Below are positions 11,092 to 23,124 of a DNA stretch of 64,000 nt, piece by piece (position 1 is the first letter of the stretch; every line of letters starts with the position of its first letter). The position numbers and the translations under genes are program-made. Where the stretch lies: NCBI GenBank assembly GCA_022414725.1, contig CM039463.1, positions 82,026,154 to 82,090,153 of the forward strand. The letters run 5' to 3'. The notes under the pieces are model-generated. The model saw only the letters and a program-made list of their open reading frames with translations. It was not told the origin of the DNA and searched no databases. The stretch is from Microglena sp. YARC. Lineage: Eukaryota > Chlorophyta > Chlorophyceae > Chlamydomonadales > Chlamydomonadaceae.

Positions 11092-14000
11092 GTCATGAAT
11101 CATGCTTTGTTTTAATCAGTCTGAAAAAGAGAGCAAGAGGCTGTCTGTAATTGGAGTAATAAGGGATTGGTCGTAGTGCAATGTTGAGAAGGGCCTTGGT
11201 GGATGGCTACGCAGTTCTGCCCTGTTGGTTCACGCCACTGGTGAGTTGGAGACTGACCTACCAGTCATCTAACTCTGACATCTACCTGTAGGGCACTTAT
11301 AAGGGTGGGTGATGACCCAAGGACCACTAAGGGGGGGTGGGTGATTGACCAAGGACCAGTACTTGACTAGTTTTGGCTAGGCTTTGCTAGTTAGTTAACT
11401 ACAGGTTTGCCTAGGTTGCTAGTTCCTACCTATGGGAACCAAAAGGGTGTGGTGATTGAACCAGGACCGGATAAGGAGGGTTGGGTGATTACAAAATCTT
11501 GTGTTGTGATCAGCTTTAATGCGCAGGGTCTTAAGTTTGGGGCCTTAAGGCGGGAGATGTGTATGTTGTATCAGTCCAGGGGGTGGCCAAATAGGGTAAA
11601 GAAGCCTGCCCTCACATGATATCAGGAGGGCTAAATCAGAAAATGCGCAACGATGAACTGAAGGGGAAGGAGGTATGAATGACTGAGTGCCAGCCCTGGA
11701 GGTGTTTTCCTGGCCACTGCACTTGAGGCATGCAGGTGTGTTTATATGTATGAGGGTTATCTTACAACCATATGTTGCCTCATGCGTATATGAGGGTATC
11801 CTTACAACCATGCAGTGCCTCATACGGTATATATATGTGAGGGTATCTTATAACCACACGTTGCCTCATATATATGTGAGGTTACCTTTCAACCATGTAT
11901 TGCTCATATATATGTGATGGTTACCTTTCAACCATGTAGTGCCTCATATATATGTGAGGTTACTTTCAACCATGTGTGCCTCATATATATGTGAGGTTAC
12001 CTATCAACCATGTATTGCCTCATATATATGTGATGTTACCTTTCAACCATGTAGTGCCTCAGATACGTGTGAGGTTACCTTTCAACTATTGTATTGTCAT
12101 GCCATGTGCGGGCAATGTATACAGGTTACAGTCCAGGGTAGCTACTTTGGCTAAAGGGACTTGAGCAGTATTAATACCATAATTGGTGTGCTTTATTTGA
12201 TTTCTCCGTTTAGCACAATTCTGAGGAATCCTTCTATCAGGCTGTTTGTTTGTATGTTGAGTCCAGAGGTAGCGAAAATAGGCTTTCGGGACTTGCCACC
12301 ATGATATCAGGAGGTGCTAAAACGAAAAAACACTGATGAACTGAACCCCAGGCTGATACGGAACCACTTAACATGCGGTTGTATTGGTATTGAACTTACA
12401 TAGCTTCTGCAGCAATTTGGATGCTCGCCGTCTTTGGCAGTGGAAAAATGATTACAGGGAATTTATGTAAAATGCACTTGATTGGTACATGGTTTGTCAG
12501 CCAACTATGGGCTTGCTCACCGTCCCCAATTCCTAGTTCCCCCGAGTGATACCCACTGAAATAAGGAGCTTACCAAGCGGATTATATAGCTTGTCCAGGT
12601 CTCACCAATGTGGCTGGCCCTGAGGCAGGGCAGGGCCCTGCCAGTTATGGTATGGTACTGTATGTACGATGTACCATAATGCTGATACACTAGCAACGGA
12701 GGATTGAGTGCAGTTTATGGGAACAAACTTTGAGTCGGAATTAAGTATCGTATGTTGGAACTTTTATATGCATGTCTTCATATGCCTTGATTGTTGTGTG
12801 TTAAACTTTGTATGTGTACCTTGGCGAATAAACTTTGGTGCACAACCTGAACTTGTAATCTGCATTTCAGAATATGAGGCGGACCCCCTGATTTCAGCAG
12901 TGGTAGTAGACTAGTAGGGGCCTAGGTTGTTCAAGACGCTGCGACGCAGACGCAGCACTAAAGGGGTCCGTTGCATCACAGACGCAGCTTCAGTGGGTTC
13001 GTTGCGTCTCAGCATGCAGGCTATGAAATTGCTTGCGTGTCAGCATGCAGGCTGTAAAAATTGCTTGCCTCACGGAGAGAGAGAGAGGGCTTGTTGAAAT
13101 TGAAATTGAAATTGTTACATCCGTGTAGAACGTTACTCACAGGACGTGAAGTTAAGGACACATAGCGTAAGCCGGAGCTAGCTATAGTCACCGTAGGGCA
13201 TCTCAGTAAAAAGAATTACCACCCGATGCTGACCGGCAGGCACCGTAGCCACATCATGCAGTGCAGCTTAATACGGGGGTTTTTCACCCCGGTTGGGAAG
13301 CACGACACAATGCAGCTGGCAAGACAAAACCTGAGAGGGGGGACGGTCTGTGTGCTAGTCCCCGGGTATCGACCCGGGGTGTGCTTCATAAAACGTCTGC
13401 ACTGTAAAATACTCTGAAAGCTAGTGATGGTGTGGGAGTGGACTGTGTCCGCCAGTTTGAGGGCACATGATCTCTGAAGTCCAAGAGTGGTCATAGAAGT
13501 CAAAAAAGAGGTTGGATTAGTACCGTTGTTCCAACGGTGATAATTCATAGTGAACGAGGTATCCAGCCGATCTAAGGCCATTTACTAATTCACCATGCTG
13601 GGCGTGTTTAGTGATAAACTTAGTAGCATGGTTGGTATCAGAGCAGTATCCAAGCTCAATAACCCAGAGTTTTTTATCAGACATACAGGTAGGAGAGTCT
13701 ATGTCAGGTAGGACGGCAAGATCAGGTCTCATTCTCTTCCAGTCCGCTACAGTAATAGTGGAGGGGCGTAACCAGTCAGGGAGACGTTTGCCCAGGACCC
13801 CCTGGGGAGGTCCTCTTCCTTGCCAGCGTCCATGATCATTCTGCGGATCCCAGGGCTCCGGTGCAAATGGCCTTGTGGATGAGTCGCACTGCGGCGTCAT
13901 GTCTCTTGATATAGAGCCCCTTGAAAGTCCGGTGTGTGCAGCCCGCCAGGATGTGGCCCGCTCCGTCCTCACAGGTGTGGCAAATGGGGCATAGGGAGTT

Positions 14001-14550
14001 CGTGGGTGGTGAGTGCTTGTAATATAAGGGAGTTTCCAGCGGAATGCAAGTTTACGGTTCCACAGTCTACCCCAGCGGGCTTTAAGGATGTGGAATTTAG
14101 TTTTATGTTGGATAAGGGTTGAGGTCCAAAATTTGTTACTTGCATGAGGAAGTTGGTGGGGAGTGTGTTATCAGCCAGGTGGTTGCATAAATCCCTTTAA
14201 GAGGGTGTTGGCCAAGGTGGCAGCTAGTGGGCAGGTTAGAGGTGATACTTGTGTAAGGTTAGGTGCTAGATGCGTGGGGGAAATATTCCATGGGTGTGCG
14301 AGGAGGTTGAACTGTGGGCCAGTAGACATTGTGGCGGGGGATTTCCCCAGTGTTGTCAGTAAAATTGGTGGAGGCAGGGTGCTCAGCTGCCTTGCGTGCC
14401 AGAATGTCTGCCCTGTCATTTCCAAGGATACCTGTGTGGGAACGGACTTCACAAAGAGTGGTGTGTGAGCCATGCAGGATGCGTTGAATGAGGTGTTTTT
14501 GAATTGATTGCAGAAGTTCAGTATGAATGGAATCGGGTTGTTGTGGTAGG
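11092..14550. repeat. 3.43-kb tandem array, unit 1
   Basis: First unit of a head-to-tail array. The landmark GTCATGAA occurs at 11092, 14551, 17982 and 21408, giving units of 3459, 3431 and 3426 bp. In + order each unit holds the 5' edge of the LINE fragment, a block of GATTGACCAAGGACC repeats, a 39-bp minisatellite, about 1 kb of non-coding sequence, a duplicated CAGCATGCAGGCT block, a short (GA)n, an (AATTTC)n tail and a minus-strand LINE 3' fragment. This unit is the most indel-rich, especially in 11092-12100, in line with its nearness to the gap. Confidence 0.95.
11740..12090. repeat. 39-bp minisatellite, array unit 1
   Basis: Tandem copies of a 39-bp unit built from the near-palindrome CCTCATATATATGTGAGG followed by TTACCTTTCAACCATGTAGTG. 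Since 39 is a multiple of three the run stays open, giving a 13-residue repeat (IYVRLPFNHV...). I do not regard that as a protein. Confidence 0.9.
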
Positions 14551-14709
14551 GTCATGAAATCATTTTTTTAATAAGTTGAAGAGAGCAGAGGCTGTCTGTA
14601 TGGAGTATAAGGGATTTGTCGTAGTCAATGTTGAGAAGGGCTTGGTGGATGGCTACCAGTTCTGCCCTGTTGTTCACGCCACTGTGAGTGAGACTGACCT
14701 ACCAGTCAT
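13095..14709 (-). pseudogene. 5'-truncated LINE 3' fragment, array unit 1
   Basis: A minus-strand non-LTR retrotransposon end whose order is RNase H, CCHC-type zinc finger, nuclease-like domain, 3' UTR and (AATTTC)n tail. In this copy the frames are split by indels at about 13.5-14.5 kb. RNase H motifs such as VRSHTGILGNDRAD are readable (14259-14555), and the RPDLAVL...WVIELGYCSDTN segment follows (13517-13972). No reverse transcriptase is present. The first RNase H Asp is missing because of the truncation. Confidence 0.8.
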
Positions 14710-17700
14710 CTAACTCTGACATCTACCTAGGGCACTATAAGGGTGTGGTGATTGACCAAGGACCATAAGGGGGGTGGGGTGATTGACCAAGGACCATAAC
14801 TTGACTAGTTTGCTAGGTTGCTAGTTAGTTAACTAGGTTGCTAGGGTGCTAGTTCTACCTAGGGAACCATAAGGGTGTGGTGATTGACCAAGGACCATAA
14901 GGAGGGTGGGGTGATTACAAATCTTGTGTTGTGATCAGCTTTAATGCGCAGGGTCCTTAGTTTGGGCTTAAGGGGGAGATGTGTATGTTGTTCCAGTCCA
15001 GGGGGGTGGCCAAATAGGGTAAAAAGACCTGCCTCACCATGATATCAGGAGGGCTAAACAGAAAATGCACTGATGAACTGAAGGGGAAGGGGTATGAATG
15101 ACTGAGTGCCAGCCTGGCAGGTGTTTTCCTGGCCAATGCACTTGAGGCATCGCAGGTGTGTTTATATGTATGAGGGTATTCTTACAACCATATGTTGCCT
15201 CATGCGTATATGAGGGTATCTTACAACCATGCAGTGCCTCATACGGTATATATGTGAGGGTATCTTATAACCACACGTTGCCTCATATATATGTGAGGTT
15301 ACCTTTCAACCATGTATTGCTCATATATATGTGAGGTTACCTTTCAACCATGTAGTGCCTCATATATATGTGAGGTTACCTTTCAACCATGTGGTGCCTC
15401 ATATATATGTGAGGTTACTATCAACCATGTATTGCCTCATATATATGTGATGTTACCTTTCAACCATGTAGTGCCTCAGATACGTGTGAGGTTACCTTTC
15501 AACTATTGTATTGTCATGCCATGTGCGGGCAATGTATACAGGTTACAGTCCAGGGTAGCTACTTTGGCTAAAGGGACTTGAGCAGTATTAATACCATAAC
15601 TTGGTGTGCTTTATTTGATTTCTCCGTTTAGCACAATTCTGATGGAATCCTTCTATCAGGCTGTTTGTTTGTATGTTGAGTCCAGAGGTAGCGAAATAGG
15701 CTTTCGGGACTTGCCTAACCATGATATCAGGAGGTGCTAAAACGAAAAAAACACTGATGAACTGAACCCCAGGCTGATACGGAACCACTAACATGCGGTT
15801 GTATTGGTACTTGAACTTACATAGCTTCTGCCAGCAATTTGGATGCTCGCCGTCTTTGGCAGTGGAAAAATGATTACCAGGGAATTTATGTAAAATGCAC
15901 TTGGATTGGTACATGGTTTGTCAGCCAACTATGGGCTGCTCACCGTCTCCCAATTCCTAGTTCCCCCGAGTGATACCCACTGAAACTAAGGAGCTTACCA
16001 AGCGGATTATATAGCTTGTCCAGGTCTCACCAATGTGGCTGGCCCTGAGGCAGGGCAGGGCCCCTGCCAGTTATGGTATGGTACTGTATGTACGATGTAC
16101 CATATGCTGATACACTAGCAACGGAGGATTGAGTGCAGTTTATGGGAACAAACTTTGAGTTCGGAATTAAGTATCGTATGTTGGAACTTTTATATGCATG
16201 TCTTCATATGCCTTGATTGTTGTGTTAAACTTTGTATGTGTACCTTGGCGAATAAACTTTGGGTGCACAACCTGAACTTGTAACTGCATTTCAGAATATG
16301 AGGCGGACCCCCTGATTTCAGCAGTGGTAGTAGACTAGTAGGGGCCTAGGTTGTTCAAGACGCTGCGACGCAGACGCAGCACTAAAGGGTCCGTTGCATC
16401 ACAGACGCAGCTTCAGTGGGTTCGTTGCGTCTCAGCATGCAGGCTATGAAATTGCTTGCGTGTCAGCATGCAGGCTGTAAAATTGCTTGCCTCACGGAGA
16501 GAGAGAGAGGGCTTGTTGAAATTGAAATTGAAATTGTTACATCCGTGTAGAACCGTTACTCACAGGACGTGAAGTTAAGGACACCATAGCGTAAGCCGGA
16601 GCTAGCTATAGTCACCGTAGGGCCATCTCAGTAAAAAGAATTACCACCGATGCCTGACCGGCAGGCACCGTAGCCACATCATGCCAGTGCAGCTTAATAC
16701 GGGGGTTTTTCACCCCGGTTGGGAAGCACCGACACAATGCAGCTGGCAAGACAAAACCTGAGAGGGGGGACGGTCTGTGTGCTAGTCCCGGGTATCGACC
16801 CGGGGTGTGCTTCCATAAAACGTCTGCACTGTAAAATACTCTGAAAGCTAGTGATGGTGTGGGAGTGGACTGTGTCCGCCAGTTTGAGGGCACATGATCT
16901 CTGAAGTCCAAGAGTGGTCATAGAAGTCAAAAAAGAGGTTGGATTAGTACCAGTTGTTCCAACGGTGATAACTTCATAGTGAACGAGGTATCCAGCCGAT
17001 CTAAGGCCATTTACTAATTCAACATGCTGGGCGTGTTTAGTGATAAACTTAGTAGCATGGTTGGTATCAGAGCAGTATCCAAGCTCAATAACCCAGAGTT
17101 CTTTATCAGACATACAGGTAGGAGAGTCTATGTCAGGTAGGACGGCAAGATCAGGTCTCATTCTCTTCCAGTCCGCTACAGTAATAGTGGAGGGGCGTAA
17201 CCAGTCAGGGAGACGTTTGCCCAGGACCCCCCTGGGGAGGTCCTCTTCCTTGCCAGCGTCCATGATCATTCTGCGGGATCCCAGGGCTCCGGTGCAAATG
17301 GCCTTGTGGATGAGTCGCACTGCGGCGTCATGTCTCTTGATATAGAGCCCCTTGAAAGTCCGGTGTGTGCAGCCCGCCAGGATGTGGCCCGCTCCGTCCT
17401 CACAGGTGTGGCAAATGGGGCATAGGGAGTTCGTGGGTGGGTGAGTGCTTGTAATATAAGGGAGTTTCCAGCGGAATGCAAGTTTACGGTTCCACAGTCT
17501 ACCCCAGCGGGCTTTAAGGATGTGGAATTTAGTTTTTATGTTGGATAAGGGTTGAGGTCCAAAATTTGTTACTTGCATGAGGAAGTTGGTGGGGAGTGTT
17601 ATCAGCCCAGGTGGTTGCATAAATCCCTTTAAGAGGGTGTTGGCCAAGGTGGCAGCTAGTGGGCAGGTTAGAGGTGATACCTTGTGTAAGGTTAGGTGCT

Positions 17701-17981
17701 AGGATGCGTGGGGGAATATCTCCCATGGGTGTGCGAGGAGGTTGAACTGTGGGCCAGTAGACATTGTGGCGGGGATTTCCCAGTGTTGTCAGTAAAATTG
17801 GTGGAGGCAGGTGCTCAGCTGCCTTGCGTGCCAGAATGTCTGCCCTGTCATTTCCAAGGATACCTGTGTGGGAACGGACTTCACAAAGAGTGGTGTGTGA
17901 GCCATGCAGGATGCGTTGAATGAGGTGTTTTTGAATTGATTGCAGAAGTTCAGTATGAATGGAACGGGTTGTTGTGGTAGG
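14551..17981. repeat. 3.43-kb tandem array, unit 2
   Basis: Same organisation as unit 1 and nearly identical to unit 3. It carries the longest surviving minus-strand frame of the LINE fragment (16694-17647). Confidence 0.95.
15165..15500. repeat. 39-bp minisatellite, array unit 2
   Basis: Same minisatellite at the same place in unit 2. Confidence 0.9.
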
Positions 17982-18138
17982 GTCATGAATCATTTTTTTA
18001 ATAAGTTGAAGAGAGCAGAGGCTGTCTGTATGGAGTATAAGGGATTTGTCGTAGTCAATGTTGAGAAGGGCTTGGTGGATGGCTACCAGTTCTGCCTGTT
18101 GTTCACGCCACTGTGAGTGAGACTGACCTACCAGTCAT
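16517..18138 (-). pseudogene. 5'-truncated LINE 3' fragment, array unit 2
   Basis: The best-preserved copy. RNase H (17529-17993) shows HTGILGNDRAD, the region of the last catalytic Asp. A 317-codon frame (16694-17647) holds a zinc finger C-x2-C-x8-H-x4-C (CPIC...GHILAGC) and then RPDLAVL followed about 18 residues later by WVIELGYCSDTN. That spacing is what one expects for a PD-(D/E)xK-type restriction-like endonuclease, as in non-LTR elements with a C-terminal nuclease. RNase H and zinc finger lie in different frames, joined by one indel near 17.6-17.7 kb. The left end is a TGAAAT hexamer run on the + strand, which is an (AATTTC)n tail on the element strand. Clade assignment would need a reverse transcriptase, and this fragment has none. 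Confidence 0.8.
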
Positions 18139-21100
18139 CTAACTCTGACATCTACCTAGGGCACTATAAGGGTGTGGTGATTGACCAAGGACCATAAGGG
18201 GGGTGGGGTGATTGACCAAGGACCATAACTTGACTAGTTTGCTAGGTTGCTAGTTAGTTAACTAGGTTGCTAGGGTGCTAGTTCTACCTAGGGAACCATA
18301 AGGGTGTGGTGATTGACCAAGGACCATAAGGAGGGTGGGGTGATTACAAATCTCGTGTTGTGATCAGCTTTAAATGCGCAGGGTCTTAGTTTGGGCCTTA
18401 AGGGGGAGATGTGTATGTTGTTCCAGTCCAGGGGGGTGGCCAAATAGGGTAAAAAGACCTGCCTCACCATGATATCAGGAGGGCTAAACAGAAAATGCAC
18501 TGATGAACTGAAGGGGAAGGGGTATGAATGACTGAGTGCCAGCCTGGCAGGTGTTTTCCTGGCCAATGCACTTGAGGCATCGCAGGTGTGCTTATATGTA
18601 TGAGGGTATCTTACAACCATATGTTGCCTCATGCGTATATGAGGGTATCTTACAACCATGCAGTGCCTCATACGGTATATATGTGAGGGTATCTTATAAC
18701 CACATGTTGCCTCATATATATGTGAGGTTACCTTTCAACCATGTATTGCCTCATATATATGTGAGGTTACCTTTCAACCATGTAGTGCCTCATATATATG
18801 TGAGGTTACCTTTCAACCATGTGGTGCCTCATATATATGTGAGGTTAACTATCAACCATGTATTGCCTCATATATATGTGATGTTACCTTTCAACCATGT
18901 AGTGCCTCAGATACGTGTGAGGTTACCTTTCAACTATTGTATTGTCATGCCATGTGCGGGCAATGTATACAGGTTACAGTCCAGGGTAGCTACTTTGGCT
19001 AAAGGGACTTGAGCAGTATTAATACCATAACTTGGTGTGCTTTATTTGATTTCTCCGTTTAGCACAATTCTGATGGAATCCTTCTATCAGGCTGTTTGTT
19101 TGTATGTTGAGTCCAGAGGTAGCGAAATAGGCTTTGGGGACTTGCCTAACCATGATATCAGGAGGTGCTAAAACGAAAAAACACTGATGAACTGAACCCC
19201 AGGCTGATACGGAACCACTAACATGCGGTTGTATTGGTACTTGAACTTACATAGCTTCTGCCAGCAATTTGGATGCTCGCCGTCTTTGGCAGTGGAAAAA
19301 TGATTACCAGGGAATTTATGTAAAATGCACTTGGATTGGTACATGGTTTGTCAGCCAACTATGGGCTGCTCACCGTCTCCCAATTCCTAGTTCCCCCGAG
19401 TGATACCCACTGAAACTAAGGAGCTTACCAAGCGGATTATATAGCTTGTCCAGGTCTCACCAATGTGGCTGGCCCTGAGGCAGGGCAGGGCCCCTGCCAG
19501 TTATGGTATGGTACTGTATGTACGATGTACCATATGCTGATACACTAGCAACGGAGGATTGAGTGCAGTTTATGGGAACAAACTTTGAGTTCGGAATTAA
19601 GTATCGTATGTTGGAACTTTTATATGCATGTCTTCATATGCCTTGATTGTTGTGTTAAACTTTGTATGTGTACCTTGGCGAATAAACTTTGGTGCACAAC
19701 CTGAACTTGTAACTGCATTTCAGAATATGAGGCGGACCCCCTGATTTCAGCAGTGGTAGTAGACTAGTAGGGGCCTAGGTTGTTCAAGACGCTGCGACGC
19801 AGACGCAGCACTAAAGGGTCCGTTGCATCACAGACGCAGCTTCAGTGGTTCGTTGCGTCTCAGCATGCAGGCTATGAAATTGCTTGCGTGTCAGCATGCA
19901 GGCTGTAAAATTGCTTGCCTCACGGAGAGAGAGAGAGGGCTTGTTGAAATTGAAATTGAAATTGTTACATCCGTGTAGAACCGTTACTCACAGGACGTGA
20001 AGTTAAGGACACCATAGCGTAAGCCGGAGCTAGCTATAGTCACCGTAGGGCCATCTCAGTAAAAAGAATTACCACCGATGCCTGACCGGCAGGCACCGTA
20101 GCCACATCATGCCAGTGCAGCTTAATACGGGGGTTTTTCACCCGGTTGGGAAGCACCGACACAATGCAGCTGGCAAGACAAAACCTGAGAGGGGGGACGG
20201 TCTGTGTGCTAGTCCCGGGTATCGACCCGGGGTGTGCTTCCATAAAACGTCTGCACTGTAAAATACTCTGAAAGCTAGTGATGGTGTGGGAGTGGACTGT
20301 GTCCGCCAGTTTGAGGGCACATGATCTCTGAAGTCCAAGAGTGGTCATAGAAGTCAAAAAAAGAGGTTGGATTAGTACCAGTTGTTCCAACGGTGATAAC
20401 TTCATAGTGAACGAGGTATCCAGCCGATCTAAGGCCATTTACTAATTCACCATGCTGGGCGTGTTTAGTGATAAACTTAGTAGCATGGTTGGTATCAGAG
20501 CAGTATCCAAGCTCAATAACCCAGAGTTCTTTATCAGACATACAGGTAGGAGAGTCTATGTCAGGTAGGACGGCAAGATCAGGTCTCATTCTCTTCCAGT
20601 CCGCTACAGTAATAGTGGAGGGGCGTAACCAGTCATGGAGACGTTTGCCCAGGACCCCCTGGGGAGGTCCTCTTCCTTGCCAGCGTCCATGATCATTCTG
20701 CGGGATCCCAGGGCTCCGGTGCAAATGGCCTTGTGGATGAGTCGCACTGCGGCGTCATGTCTCTTGATATAGAGCCCCTTGAAAGTCCGGTGTGTGCAGC
20801 CCGCCAGGATGTGGCCCGCTCCGTCCTCACAGTGTGGCAAATGGGGCATAGGGAGTTCGTGGGTGGGTGAGTGCTTGTAATATAAGGGAGTTTCCAGCGG
20901 AATGCAAGTTTACGGTTCCACAGTCTACCCCAGCGGGCTTTAAGGATGTGGAATTTAGTTTTATGTTGGATAAGGGTTGAGGTCCAAAATTTGTTACTTG
21001 CATGAGGAAGTTGGTGGGGAGTGTTATCAGCCCAGGTGGTTGCATAAATCCCTTTAAGAGGGTGTTGGCCAAGGTGGCAGCTAGTGGGCAGGTTAGAGGT

Positions 21101-21407
21101 GATACCTTGTGTAAGGTAGGTGCTAGGATGCGTGGGGGAATATCTCCCATGGGTGTGCGAGGAGGTTGAACTGTGGGCCAGTAGACATTGTGGCGGGGGA
21201 TTTCCCCAGTGTTGTCAGTAAAATTGGTAAAGGCAGGGTGCTCAGCTGCCTTGCGTGCCAGAATGTCTGCCCTGTCATTTCCAAGATACCTGTGTGGGAA
21301 CGGACTTCACAAAGAGTGGTGTGTGAGCCATGCAGGATGCGTTGAATGAGGTGTTTTTGAATTGATTGCAGAAGTTCAGTATGAATGGAACGGGTTGTTG
21401 TGGTAGG
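17982..21407. repeat. 3.43-kb tandem array, unit 3
   Basis: Same organisation, with a few single-base differences from unit 2. Very high identity between neighbouring units suggests recent amplification or homogenisation. Confidence 0.95.
18590..18930. repeat. 39-bp minisatellite, array unit 3
   Basis: Same minisatellite at the same place in unit 3. Confidence 0.9.
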
Positions 21408-21565
21408 GTCATGAATCATTTTTTTAATAAGTTGAAGAGAGCAGAGGCTGTCTGTATGGAGTATAAGGGATTTGTCGTAGTCAATGTTGAGAAGGGCTTG
21501 GTGGATGGCTACCAGTTCTGCCCTGTTGTTCACGCCACTGTGAGTGAGACTGACCTACCAGTCAT
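19945..21565 (-). pseudogene. 5'-truncated LINE 3' fragment, array unit 3
   Basis: RNase H is most complete here (21123-21533). It shows NNRAELVAIHQAL (the catalytic Glu), HTDSLCSLQLI (Asp) and HTGIL before a one-base deletion relative to unit 2. The zinc finger (20827-21150) and nuclease-like domain (20275-20724) follow, each in its own frame because of single-base indels. An in-frame TAG lies just upstream of the RNase H segment, at about 21548-21550, near the truncation point. Confidence 0.8.
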
Positions 21566-22004
21566 CTAACTCTGACATCTACCTAGGGCACTATAAGGGT
21601 GTGGTGATTGACCAAGGACCATAAGGGGGTGGGGTGATTGACCATAACTTGACTAGTTTGCTAGGTTGCTAGTTAGTTAACTAGGTTGCTAGGGTGCTAG
21701 TTCTACCTAGGGAACCATAAGGGTGTGGTGATTGACCAAGGACCATAAGGAGGGTGGGGTGATTACAAATCTCGTGTTGTGATCAGCTTAATGCGCAGGT
21801 CTTAGTTTGGGCCTTAAGGGGGAGATGTGTATGTTGTTCCAGTCCAGGGGGGTGGCCAATAGGGTAAAAAGACCTGCCTCACCATGATATCAGGAGGGCT
21901 AAACAGAAAATGCACTGATGAACTGAAGGGGAAGGGGTATGAATGACTGAGTGCCAGCCTGGCAGGTGTTTTCCTGGCCAATGCACTTGAGGCATCGCAG
22001 GTGT

Positions 22005-22300
22005 GCTTATATGTATGAGGGTATCTTACAACCATATGTTGCCTCATGCGTATATGAGGGTATCTTACAACCATGCAGTGCGTCATACGGTATATATGTG
22101 AGGGTATCTTATAACCATATGTTGCCTCATATATATGTGAGGTTACCTTTCAACCATGTAGTGCCTCATATATATGTGAGGTTACCTTTCAACCATGTAG
22201 TGCCTCATATATATGTGAGGTTACCTATCAACCATGTATTGCCTCATATATATGTGATGTTACCTTTCAACCATGTAGTGCCTCAGATACGTGTGAGGTT
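22005..22300. repeat. 39-bp minisatellite, array unit 4
   Basis: Same minisatellite, with one 39-bp copy fewer than in unit 3. The copy number therefore varies between otherwise near-identical units. Confidence 0.9.
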
Positions 22301-22424
22301 ACCTTTCAACTATTGTATTGTCATGCCATGTGCGGGCAATGTATACAGGTTACAGTCCAGGGTAGCTACTTTGGCTAAAGGGACTTGAGCAGTATTAATA
22401 CCATAACTTGGTGTGCTTTATTTG

Positions 22425-22429
22425 ATTTC
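22425..22429. repeat. Target site duplication, left half (ATTTC)
   Basis: ATTTC immediately left of the TATCAGC LTR end. The empty site in units 1-3 has this 5-mer once. Confidence 0.93.
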
Positions 22430-22753
22430 TATCAGCTTGAAATCACTCCGGTAGAGTGGACAGTAGATTAAAGCAGCGGAACAGACGCACCAATCTATAC
22501 ACGGAGACAAGGATAACGTTACAGACACAGGAGACCCATAAAGGGGCACCTGTGGTGAAAGGAGGCGGTAGACAGGAACCTAACAGGGTACAGATCAGAC
22601 CGGAGACGTAGGTGACAGGAAGCTGCCACTGAGTCATCTCAAGATGACTCAGTCCCACGGGAAGCTGGCTCAGGAGAGCCGATAGTTCTAAGGGAGTACA
22701 TAAGTAGTCACCAAGTCATAAAACGCGTGAGAGCACCGCTATACATGCTGATA
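22430..22753 (-). repeat. 3' LTR of copia copy 2
   Basis: 324 bp, with termini TATCAGC and GCTGATA forming a perfect 7-bp inverted repeat. It lacks the usual TG...CA ends. An internal palindrome TGAGTCATCTCAAGATGACTC lies near the middle. It contains a spurious 71-codon frame identical to that in the other LTR. Confidence 0.95.
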
Positions 22754-22815
22754 CTCCACCTATGACACAGGTGACATACAATAGTACTACTCCACCTATG
22801 GCACTGGTGACATAG
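22754..22815 (-). promoter_or_regulatory. Candidate polypurine tract, duplicated
   Basis: Next to the 3' LTR the element strand reads CATAGGTGGAG, ending at the LTR edge. A second copy of the block (+ strand CTCCACCTATGRCAC) lies about 40 bp further in. The purine run is short but correctly placed for plus-strand priming. Confidence 0.45.
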
Positions 22816-23124
22816 AACTATATGTAACAAATTAAAAAAAAAAAAAATCAAAGAACTCCGAAAAAATAAAAATCGAGAGAAACTTCAAATGAAACCCGAA
22901 GGGTGTAAGGGAAGGTATGAAGCAAGGCAAAGAACCAAAATTTGCCAAGTGGATATAAGAGGACAACTAAATATCAAAGTCGGGTAACAACGGTATAGAA
23001 AACCCGATCCGGGAATAGGAACCTAATGCCAATCAATGATAACTTAAAGAAACTCTAAATGTAACCAAAAATTCCAGAATACATGTAACCAAAATTCTAG
23101 AATACATGTAACCAAAAAATTGGT
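22816..23124 (-). other. 3' untranslated region of copia copy 2
   Basis: Non-coding, A-rich on the + strand with a 13-base poly-A run near 22834-22846. Three tandem copies of a ~21-bp block containing AATACATGTAACC occur at 23060-23120, just after the pol stop codon. Confidence 0.6.

Larger units (their letters stand above)
21408..22429. repeat. 3.43-kb array, unit 4, left part
   Basis: This unit starts like the others and is interrupted after TTTGATTTC (ending 22429) by copia copy 2. Its continuation is at 29358. Confidence 0.95.

Noticed and set aside
18536..19012. Protein with 13-residue IYVRLPFNHV repeats
   Set aside because: A 39-bp minisatellite necessarily stays open in one frame. 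The frame varies with unit copy number and has no conserved start.
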